From Leptolyngbyaceae cyanobacterium CSSed165cm_216 (lineage in GTDB: Bacteria > Cyanobacteriota > Cyanobacteriia > Phormidesmidales > Phormidesmidaceae), in the NCBI GenBank assembly GCA_007135385.1, contig SLIY01000165.1, positions 1 through 15,629 of the forward strand: DNA of 15,629 bases, in the 5' to 3' direction. Both the position numbers and the translations under genes were made by a program. Position 1 is the stretch's first letter; each line of letters begins with the position of its first letter. Below, one piece after another: positions 1 through 5,620 of the stretch. Under the pieces are notes generated by a model that saw only the letters and a program-made list of their open reading frames with translations, was not told the origin of the DNA and did not search any database.

Positions 1-923
1 CGCTTGCGGGCAAAGTTATTGAGGGTGCGGGTCAACACCGCCTTGAGGCCCTCCAAGTGGGTGCCCCCATCAATGGTGCGGATGTTGTTGGCGAACCCCA
101 GCAAATTATCAGAGTAAGCATCTGCACACCATTGCAGCGCTGCTTCCACCTGCACCCCATCTCGCTCGGCGGCAATGGTAATGATTTCGTCGTGGATCGC
201 CTGCTTATCTACATTGATGTAGCTCACATACTCGCTGATGCCACCCGCATAGTAATAGGTGGTGACCCTGGGCTGATCTGTCTTCAGCAGCTCTAGGCGG
301 TAGTCGGTAAAGGTGACTTCGATGCCAGCATTCAGGTAGGCCAGCTCCCGAAAACGACCAACTAGGGTATCATAATCGAACTCAATGCCAGTGGTGAAAA
401 TCTGGCGGTCGGGCAAAAAGGAAACAGAGGTGCCCTGGCGCTTCTCTTGGCTGGGGGAAACTTCTAGCTCCCCAATTGGCGCTCCCCGCTCGTAGCGCTG
501 CTTATGGACCTTGCCCTCGCGCCATACAGTCACTTCCACCCATTCCGACAGGGCATTGACCACGGAGATACCGACCCCGTGCAACCCCCCTGACACCTTA
601 TAGCCGCCGCCGCCAAACTTACCGCCAGCATGCAGGACGGTCATCACAGTTTCCAGAGCCGACCTGCCTGTGCGAGGATGGATGTCGGTGGGAATGCCAC
701 GCCCGTCGTCGGTGACAGTGACGGAACCATCCGCGTTTAGAGAAATTTGAATGGTTTTACAGTAACCCGCTAGGGCTTCGTCCACGGAGTTATCGACAAC
801 CTCGTACACCAGGTGGTGGAGACCCCGAGGCCCAGTGCTGCCAATGTACATGCCTGGACGTTTACGGACAGGTTCAAGCCCTTCCAGCACCTGAATCTGT
901 TCAGCACCGTAGTTGGTTGTCAT
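1..923 (-). CDS. gyrB: DNA gyrase subunit B, N-terminal part (runs off left edge)
   Basis: This is the ATPase subunit of DNA gyrase, the type IIA topoisomerase that introduces negative supercoils using ATP. Translating the minus strand from ATG at 921-923 gives 307 residues with no stop before the edge. The GHKL ATP site is intact: EVVDNSVDEA at 41-50 (catalytic Glu41, Mg-binding Asn45), DDGRGIP at 72-78, and the glycine-rich ATP lid GGGGYKVSGGLHGVG at about 104-118. The transducer domain follows and is cut at about residue 307. The TOPRIM and C-terminal regions lie outside. A TGGAG Shine-Dalgarno sits 8 nt before the ATG, which supports this start. The gene is divergent from miaA. ParE is the alternative, but the sequence reads as typical cyanobacterial GyrB. 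No intein or frameshift is seen in the visible part. Confidence 0.96.
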   Translation of the reverse strand, partial: MTTNYGAEQIQVLEGLEPVRKRPGMYIGSTGPRGLHHLVYEVVDNSVDEALAGYCKTIQISLNADGSVTVTDDGRGIPTDIHPRTGRSALETVMTVLHAGGKFGGGGYKVSGGLHGVGISVVNALSEWVEVTVWREGKVHKQRYERGAPIGELEVSPSQEKRQGTSVSFLPDRQIFTTGIEFDYDTLVGRFRELAYLNAGIEVTFTDYRLELLKTDQPRVTTYYYAGGISEYVSYINVDKQAIHDEIITIAAERDGVQVEAALQWCADAYSDNLLGFANNIRTIDGGTHLEGLKAVLTRTLNNFARK

Positions 924-979
924 GCTATACGCTCCAAAAATGGGCTTAAAGCCCCATAACAAGCTTGCAGGTCAAAACA

Positions 980-1021
980 CCTTAGAATTATATCACAAAC
1001 CAGCCGTAGGGGATTCTAAGG
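980..1021. promoter_or_regulatory. Divergent gyrB/miaA promoter region with 9-bp inverted repeat
   Basis: The 107-bp spacer holds a perfect inverted repeat: CCTTAGAAT at 980-988 and ATTCTAAGG at 1013-1021, with 24 nt between arms. On the minus strand an extended -10 (TG-A-TATAAT, TATAAT at 987-992) overlaps the left arm and faces gyrB about 64 nt upstream of its ATG. It has no good -35. On the plus strand TTGCAG (965-970) and TTATAT (988-993) are 17 nt apart and could drive miaA. A second near-palindrome, GGGCTT-A-AAGCCC at 942-954, lies in the gyrB leader. Promoter assignments are motif matches by eye. Confidence 0.45.
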
Positions 1022-1030
1022 CAACTTGAG

Positions 1031-2032
1031 ATGAAGATTAACCAAGGGGTGGAACCTCTAAATTTTCCCAAATTAGCATCACCCCAGGAAATATCCTGGC
1101 TGTATGGTTCAATTGTACCATTTTTGCTGGTGATTGGCGGTGCTACCGCTACAGGGAAGTCGGGGTTGGCTTTGGCCCTGGCCCAGCGATCGCCGGGGGT
1201 GATTCTCAGTGCTGATTCTCGACAAGTATACCGAGAGTTTGACATCGGTACCGCAAAACCTTCCCCCCAGGAGCGGCAGCAGGTGCCCCATGCGCTGATC
1301 GACATTTGTGACCCCACCGAGTCCCTGACCCTGGCGGAGTATCAGCGCCAAGCCCAGGACTTAATTCAGAGGATTCATCGCGATCGCGCCGTGATGCCCA
1401 TGCTGGTGGGCGGTACGGGTCTCTACATCGATGCGGTGGTCAAGGGGTTGAGGATTCCCCCGGTCGCCCCCCAACCGGCGTTACGCCAGCAGTTAGCGGC
1501 CCTGGGCCAGCCCCACTGCTATACGCTGCTACAGACTCTAGATCCAGTCGCCGCCCGCCGCATTCACCCCCATGACCCAGTCCGCACCGTGCGCGCCCTA
1601 GAGGTGTTTTACGTCAGCGGCCAACCCCTGAGCACCTTACAAGGGATAGCCCCGCCGGATTACCCCATTCTATACCTAGGTTTAGACAGCGACCCAGGCA
1701 GTCTGCAGCGCCGCATCGCCCAGCGTACCCAGGCCATGATCGAAGCTGGGCTCAAGTATGAAGTAGCTACCCTGGCCCATAAGTACGGGGCTGACTTGCC
1801 CCTACTGCAAACCCTCGGCTACGCCGAAATGCTACGGCACCTACAAGGGGACTATTCGCTGGCGGTGGCCCAGGCGGAGATTGTGCACCATACCCGCCAG
1901 TTTGCTAAGCGCCAGCGCACCTGGTTTCGCAACCGCGCCACCGCCCAGTGGTTTGACGCAGACGCCGCCGATCTGGTGGATCAGGTGTGGGAAACTGTTT
2001 GCCAGTGGTTGGATGGCCATGCCGCCCCCTGA
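1031..2032 (+). CDS. miaA: tRNA dimethylallyltransferase MiaA
   Basis: MiaA transfers the dimethylallyl group of DMAPP to N6 of adenosine-37 in tRNAs that read UNN codons, the first step to ms2i6A. The 333-residue product has a P-loop GATATGKS (37-44), the DSRQVYREFDIGTAKPS signature starting at Asp62, a VGGTGLYID motif, and an RTVRALEVFYVSGQPLS segment, all in family order. Families usually run to about 300 residues, and the excess is a 30-residue N-terminal stretch before the first beta strand (LLVIGGATATGKS). Either ATG 1031 is the true start, with a modest AAGG 9 nt upstream, or translation starts nearer the P-loop, for example at TTG 1124. The 3' end converges on apt with a 47-bp gap. 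A HIP1 octamer lies inside the gene at 1186 and another at 1380. Confidence 0.95.
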   Translation: MKINQGVEPLNFPKLASPQEISWLYGSIVPFLLVIGGATATGKSGLALALAQRSPGVILSADSRQVYREFDIGTAKPSPQERQQVPHALIDICDPTESLTLAEYQRQAQDLIQRIHRDRAVMPMLVGGTGLYIDAVVKGLRIPPVAPQPALRQQLAALGQPHCYTLLQTLDPVAARRIHPHDPVRTVRALEVFYVSGQPLSTLQGIAPPDYPILYLGLDSDPGSLQRRIAQRTQAMIEAGLKYEVATLAHKYGADLPLLQTLGYAEMLRHLQGDYSLAVAQAEIVHHTRQFAKRQRTWFRNRATAQWFDADAADLVDQVWETVCQWLDGHAAP

Positions 2033-2045
2033 GTCCCTGACCCGG

Positions 2046-2058
2046 AGAGCATGGCTCT
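2046..2058. terminator. Small hairpin between convergent miaA and apt
   Basis: AGAGC (2046-2050), a 3-nt loop and GCTCT (2054-2058) form a short 5-bp hairpin in the 47-bp convergent gap. There is no U-tract, so a termination role is only a weak suggestion. Confidence 0.2.
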
Positions 2059-2068
2059 ATGGGGCAGG

Positions 2069-2100
2069 ACTACAATAGGTCAGTACTGCAATAGGACCGT
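2069..2100. repeat. Degenerate 16-bp tandem duplication at the apt stop codon
   Basis: Positions 2069-2084 and 2085-2100 align without gaps at 13 of 16 bases (ACTACAATAGGTCAGT versus ACTGCAATAGGACCGT). The right copy encodes the last apt codons; the left copy covers and follows the apt stop (2080-2082). It looks like an old slippage duplication at a gene's 3' end, similar in size and place to the perfect 16-bp duplication at the sppA stop. Confidence 0.5.
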
Positions 2101-2592
2101 CACCGGAGCTTCGGGTAGCTTAGCCCGCCCCTGCAAAGCCACCAATTCAATCACAAAGCCAAATCCCGCTACGGTACTGCCAGTTTGGGTCACCAAAGCA
2201 GCGGTAGCCGCGGCTGTGCCACCCGTGGCGATCAGGTCATCGATAATCAACACCCGACTCCCGGCCGGAAACGCATCCTGATGGAGTTCTAAGGTGTCGT
2301 TGCCGTACTCCAACGCATAGGTAGCCGAGTGAACCGCAGCGGGCAACTTGCCAGGCTTGCGCACCGGGGCAAACCCGACCCCCAACTTATAGGCCAGGGG
2401 CATGCCAAACATAAACCCCCGAGATTCAATGCCAACAATATAATCTGGCTGCAAAGCCGCCACCTGCTGGGCAAACAGGTCAATGCTGTACTGCATTGAT
2501 GTGGGATTGGCCAATAGAGGAGTAATATCGCGAAACAAAATACCCGGTTGAGGAAAGTCAGGAATATCGCGAATATGGGATTTCAGATCCAT
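2080..2592 (-). CDS. apt: Adenine phosphoribosyltransferase
   Basis: Apt converts adenine and PRPP to AMP and pyrophosphate, recycling adenine in the cytosol. The 170-residue product has the usual length. It begins MDLKSHIRDIPDFPQPGI, carries the FRDITPLL segment near residues 20-27 and ESRGF at 56-60, and has the PRPP-binding loop VLIIDDLIATGGT at 114-126 with both acidic residues and the GGT end. It ends with a short hydrophobic strand before TGA at 2080-2082. ATG 2590-2592 has no clear Shine-Dalgarno, but the N-terminus matches the family. The gene lies about 100 bp downstream of the DUF2993 gene on the same strand and could have its own promoter there. Confidence 0.96.
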   Translation of the reverse strand: MDLKSHIRDIPDFPQPGILFRDITPLLANPTSMQYSIDLFAQQVAALQPDYIVGIESRGFMFGMPLAYKLGVGFAPVRKPGKLPAAVHSATYALEYGNDTLELHQDAFPAGSRVLIIDDLIATGGTAAATAALVTQTGSTVAGFGFVIELVALQGRAKLPEAPVTVLLQY

Positions 2593-2653
2593 AGTTGGGG
2601 AGTCACGGGTCGCAGGCCGTAGCTATGCTACCACTTAAGGGTAGACACACAGA

Positions 2654-2697
2654 TGTGACCCTCCGCTCTCCGCCCTCCAAATCTCCCTTGGGTCACA
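2654..2697. repeat. 8-bp inverted repeat between the DUF2993 gene and apt
   Basis: TGTGACCC (2654-2661) and GGGTCACA (2690-2697) are perfect inverted arms separated by 28 nt, with the right arm overlapping the DUF2993 stop codon. The loop is large for a terminator. It could be a regulator site upstream of apt or an attenuated hairpin. No U-tract is present. Confidence 0.35.
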
Positions 2698-3487
2698 CTG
2701 CCCCCGGGAAGTGATCAATTTGGGCATAGCCGCTAAAAATCAGGCAATCGCCCTTTGTCTCCAGGCGATTGACCCGCAGCAGCACCCCATCCAGGTCAAA
2801 CCGCTCTAGATCCACCATGCGGTTCAGCACCACAGCCAATCCTTTGGTCAGAGCCGCCGATAGGGAACGTACCTCTTCTGGGATTCCTTCGGGTAAAAAT
2901 TCGGCATCGGCAAAAATAATCCGCCGCCGTTTTTCCACGGTAATTTTTGCCGTCAGCTGCAAGGGCAGGTCCTTACGGTTGGGCAAATCAGTTTTAGCGG
3001 CAATTTTAATCTCTTGGTCAGGCAGCAGGGTCATTTGCAGATCGCGGAACGTCACCGGATCCCCTCCCGACAGGTTAGTGACCTGATCATCGGTTACCCC
3101 CTCCAGGTGCTGACGGACCAATTTGGCCTTAAAGGCCTGGTTGATAGCCACCTCTGTAAGTACCACCTGAGCAATGGCCTGGGTCGGTTGGCGCAGGCGA
3201 ATTTTACCGCCAATGGCTGCTCCAACGTCAATGGCCACGGCATCTGTTTCAAACATCATTTCTGCCGCTTCAAATTCCTTGCGGATTACCAGGCCTCGAC
3301 CTTCCATACGGAAACTGTCGACCATACCCTGGAGCAGCTTACTCGGGGGAGAGCAACGCACGGCTACATCCATTGCCTCACTGCGGCTAAACAGGTGACG
3401 CAAGGACTGGGTGACCACAGAATTGATCATCCGCTCACCGAAATCATTAGCTGCATTTGCCTGGAATCCAGTAAAGCCGCTAAACAT
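2693..3487 (-). CDS. DUF2993 (LmeA-like) family protein
   Basis: The 264-residue product matches the cyanobacterial DUF2993 family, related to mycobacterial LmeA, a phospholipid-binding protein. Visible hallmarks are the opening MFSGFTGFQ, DFGERMINSVVTQSLRHLF (about 15-33), a long repetitive beta-rich body (LVIRKEFEAAEMMFETDAVAID at about 66-87, then KIRLRQPTQAIAQVVLTE), and the closing LERFDLDGVLLRVNRLE plus FSGYAQIDHFP. No signal peptide or membrane span is evident, so it may be cytosolic or membrane-peripheral. I chose ATG 3485-3487 over the in-frame TTG at 3502 because the family typically begins close to this MF-GFTGF sequence. The molecular role in cyanobacteria is not known to me; lipid binding is inferred from the family name. 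Confidence 0.85.
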   Translation of the reverse strand: MFSGFTGFQANAANDFGERMINSVVTQSLRHLFSRSEAMDVAVRCSPPSKLLQGMVDSFRMEGRGLVIRKEFEAAEMMFETDAVAIDVGAAIGGKIRLRQPTQAIAQVVLTEVAINQAFKAKLVRQHLEGVTDDQVTNLSGGDPVTFRDLQMTLLPDQEIKIAAKTDLPNRKDLPLQLTAKITVEKRRRIIFADAEFLPEGIPEEVRSLSAALTKGLAVVLNRMVDLERFDLDGVLLRVNRLETKGDCLIFSGYAQIDHFPGAV

Positions 3488-3513
3488 AGAGGTTAATACC
3501 AACCCAACTTCCC

Positions 3514-3529
3514 TTTTGTTGTAACAAAA
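3514..3529. promoter_or_regulatory. 16-bp palindrome upstream of the DUF2993 gene
   Basis: TTTTGTT-GT-AACAAAA is a perfect 7-bp inverted repeat with a 2-nt centre, 27 bp upstream of the DUF2993 ATG. Its position and symmetry resemble an operator. The 11-mer TGTAACAAAAT within and next to it (3520-3530) recurs at 12944-12954, just before crtD. No regulator is identified. Confidence 0.35.
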
Positions 3530-3653
3530 TATGAAGCGTAATGACAGTACTTTATCGCAAAAAGAGGGCTAAGCATGGCAATAGTAACCATAATTCTACC
3601 AAGACACCATGGCTGGAGGCCAGGGACGGTCAAGGGGGATGGCCCAGCGGCTG

Positions 3654-3673
3654 GCATATGTCCGCATATGTTT
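3654..3673. repeat. Short direct repeat downstream of the pilin gene
   Basis: GCATATGT occurs at 3654-3661 and 3664-3671 with a 10-bp period, 30 bp beyond the pilin stop codon. It is small and imperfect as a tandem unit. The rest of the 215-bp spacer 3488-3702 shows only the palindrome at 3514 and no gene. Confidence 0.4.
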
Positions 3674-3702
3674 ATAGATGTGCCGTAGATCGGCTGGCTG
3701 GG

Positions 3703-4245
3703 CTATAGCTGAGCACAGTCAGCGATTTTGAGTTGGCTGCCCACAGCTAATAAGGTGGGTGTGGCGATCGCGGTTCGACTCCCCTCACAGACCACTGTAG
3801 AGATCACGGCATTGCCGCCATTGTCAGTGGTGGTATAGACCAGCCCAGCATACCCCTTGAGCTCATCGCTGGCTGGGGCAGCCACGACCACAGTTGTGCC
3901 ATTGTCAGCCAGCTTAACGGCATAGCCGTAGTCCGGGGCTGCATCGAGGTGATTAAACCCTAACTCAGCCAGGGAACTGGCGAAGTGAGCATGCTCTAAA
4001 AAGTAATATTGTTGGGCGCGGCTTAAGCTACCCACATATTTCAAGGCATTAGCCTGCCGAGCCCGGGTTGTATATCGCATGAAGCTGGGCCATACTAGGG
4101 CACTCAATAGGCCTAAGATCACCACCACAATCATCAGTTCTAGCAGAGTAAACCCCTGGGGCTGAGCCTCACGATTAGCTATCCTAAAGCCGCCAAGGTA
4201 GCAAACGTTACCGAAGGTCATAGGGAAATAGGGCCATTTAGCCAT
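3703..4245 (-). CDS. Type IV pilin-like protein (G/H type prepilin)
   Basis: This is a prepilin-type protein, processed by PilD-like peptidase and built into type IV pili or a related pseudopilus. The cleavage motif is G31|F32TLLE with Glu at +5 (Glu36), followed by a hydrophobic helix to about residue 53. After it, ANALKYVGSLSRAQQYYFLEHAHFASSLAELGF (about 66-97) and KGYAGLVYTTTD through VVCEG resemble the cyanobacterial pilin G/H family. Cys153 and Cys177 near the C-terminus could form the D-region disulfide. Length is 180 residues from ATG 4245; an in-frame ATG at 4221 would shorten the leader from 31 to 23 residues, and neither start has a good Shine-Dalgarno. No other pilus gene lies nearby. 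Whether it is a major pilin, minor pilin or pseudopilin cannot be told. Confidence 0.88.
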   Translation of the reverse strand: MAKWPYFPMTFGNVCYLGGFRIANREAQPQGFTLLELMIVVVILGLLSALVWPSFMRYTTRARQANALKYVGSLSRAQQYYFLEHAHFASSLAELGFNHLDAAPDYGYAVKLADNGTTVVVAAPASDELKGYAGLVYTTTDNGGNAVISTVVCEGSRTAIATPTLLAVGSQLKIADCAQL

Positions 4246-4434
4246 TTAATAATGTGACAATCAAATCAGGACAGCACCAGGATGGCACTCTACTTATACG
4301 CAATGTCACCGAGGCAACCGGATGGTAATTGTGAACTTTATCTAGGTTTTATGGGCTCCCTGGTTAAATCCGCTGATCGGGGTCTGGGGTAAATCGTGAC
4401 CAAAGAGCTATGTTAGACATTGGAGTTAAATCAA

Positions 4435-4449
4435 AGATGGCTGCCATCT
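4435..4449. promoter_or_regulatory. 15-bp palindrome upstream of the SDR gene
   Basis: AGATGGC-T-GCCATCT is a perfect 7-bp inverted repeat around one base, ending 35 nt before the GTG at 4485. It could be an operator for the epimerase gene. The remaining 4246-4484 spacer between the divergent pilin and epimerase genes shows no RNA gene or clear -35/-10 pair. Confidence 0.35.
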
Positions 4450-4484
4450 AGGGGGATACTTTTGTTGCATACTGATGAAGCAAA

Positions 4485-5555
4485 GTGTCACAGGACTCAG
4501 CTCCAGACCATCAATTCATCAATACTGTTGAGACTGTCGAGTTATTTCCGTTGAGCCTAACTAACGATTTGGACACCTTGGATTCATCTTCCCCAGAGAC
4601 TGGCCGACCGCGAATCTTTATCACCGGTGCCAGTGGCTGCATTGGGCACTACATTCTGGAACTGTTAGTGCAAACTAACCGCTACGAGCTCTTTTTGCTG
4701 TTGCGCCACCCAGAAAAACTGCGTCTACCGGTGCAGGATAATCCCCAGGTGCATATTTTGCTGGGCGGGTTAGGGGATAGTGATCAGTACGCTGATCTCC
4801 TGGCCACTATGGACATGGCCATTTTGACCGCCGCGGCTTGGGGGGGAGAGCCGGACTATGTGCACAAGACCAATGTGGACGATAATCTGCACTTGCTGAG
4901 TCGGCTTGATCCGCAGCGGTGTCAGCAGGTGATTTATTTTTCCACAGCTAGCATTTTGAATCAGCAGAGTCAACCGCTGCCGGAAGCGGGACAGCTAGGC
5001 ACCGAGTATATCCGCAGCAAGTACAATTGCCATCAACGACTACCTGAACTAGCCATCTACGACAAAATCACTACGGTGTTTCCCACCTTGGTGTTTGGTG
5101 GCGATAAGGACAAGCCCTATTCGTTTATTTCTGCTGGGCTACAAGATGTCACCAAATGGATCGGCTTGATTCGATTCTTTAAGGCGGATGCTGGCTTTCA
5201 TTTTGCCCATGCCCAAGACATTGCCACCGTGGTCAATTATCTGCTGGAACATCCCTCCCAGGTGGGTTATCGAGAGTTTGTCTTAGGCAATCCTCCCCTG
5301 TCCGCCGATCAGGCGGTGCAGCAAACCTGCGACTACCTGGGCAAGCGCATCTGGTTTCAGATTCCCCTCTACTTTTGGCTGGCGGATGTGTTGATCACCC
5401 TATTTCGGGTGCAGATGGCCCCTTGGGACTATTTCTGCTTGCAGTACCGTCACTTTGTCTACAAGGGGACGGTGAATCCAGCCACCTTTGCCATGGAGCC
5501 CTATTGTTCTACCATGGCGGATCTCTTCCGAGTACACGGCATTACTGAAGGGTAG
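4485..5555 (+). CDS. NAD-dependent epimerase/dehydratase (extended SDR)
   Basis: The product (356 residues) belongs to the extended short-chain dehydrogenase/reductase superfamily, which acts on nucleotide sugars, isoprenoid or steroid-like and other alcohols using NAD(P). The Rossmann fold starts at RIFITGASGCIG (about 43-54, GxxGxxG). The active-site trio is visible as Ser154 in YFSTAS and Tyr175-x-x-x-Lys179 in EYIRSK. The C-terminal half has aromatic and hydrophobic stretches around 290-320, suggesting membrane proximity. The only plausible upstream start is GTG at 4485, with no strong Shine-Dalgarno. The first 40 residues are acidic and precede the usual fold, so a later TTG start (for example 4551) is possible. 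The gene stands alone between a divergent pilin and convergent sppA. The substrate cannot be inferred. Confidence 0.85.
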   Translation: MSQDSAPDHQFINTVETVELFPLSLTNDLDTLDSSSPETGRPRIFITGASGCIGHYILELLVQTNRYELFLLLRHPEKLRLPVQDNPQVHILLGGLGDSDQYADLLATMDMAILTAAAWGGEPDYVHKTNVDDNLHLLSRLDPQRCQQVIYFSTASILNQQSQPLPEAGQLGTEYIRSKYNCHQRLPELAIYDKITTVFPTLVFGGDKDKPYSFISAGLQDVTKWIGLIRFFKADAGFHFAHAQDIATVVNYLLEHPSQVGYREFVLGNPPLSADQAVQQTCDYLGKRIWFQIPLYFWLADVLITLFRVQMAPWDYFCLQYRHFVYKGTVNPATFAMEPYCSTMADLFRVHGITEG

Positions 5556-5557
5556 CA

Positions 5558-5590
5558 GGGGAATCCCCAGGTTCGTGGGGTACCTGGCCC
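5558..5590. terminator. Hairpin-rich segment between convergent SDR gene and sppA
   Basis: CCAGGT (5567-5572) pairs with ACCTGG (5582-5587) around a 9-nt loop, and GGGG/CCCC runs beside it allow alternative pairing. It lies just after the epimerase stop and just past the sppA stop, where a bidirectional terminator would be expected. It lacks a U-tract on either strand. Confidence 0.35.
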
Positions 5591-5620
5591 CTACTTCAAG
5601 CGAACCCTACTTCAAGCGAA
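5589..5620. repeat. Perfect 16-bp tandem duplication across the sppA stop codon
   Basis: CCCTACTTCAAGCGAA occurs at 5589-5604 and again, directly abutting, at 5605-5620. The second copy encodes the last SppA codons and TAG (5607-5609 on the minus strand). The first copy lies outside the gene. Because the stop remained in the upstream copy, the protein is unchanged. Confidence 0.9.

Noticed and set aside
3014..3496. 160-residue open frame antisense to the DUF2993 gene
   Set aside because: It lies entirely opposite a well-supported gene, has no recognisable motif, and its composition is that of a reverse-strand shadow.
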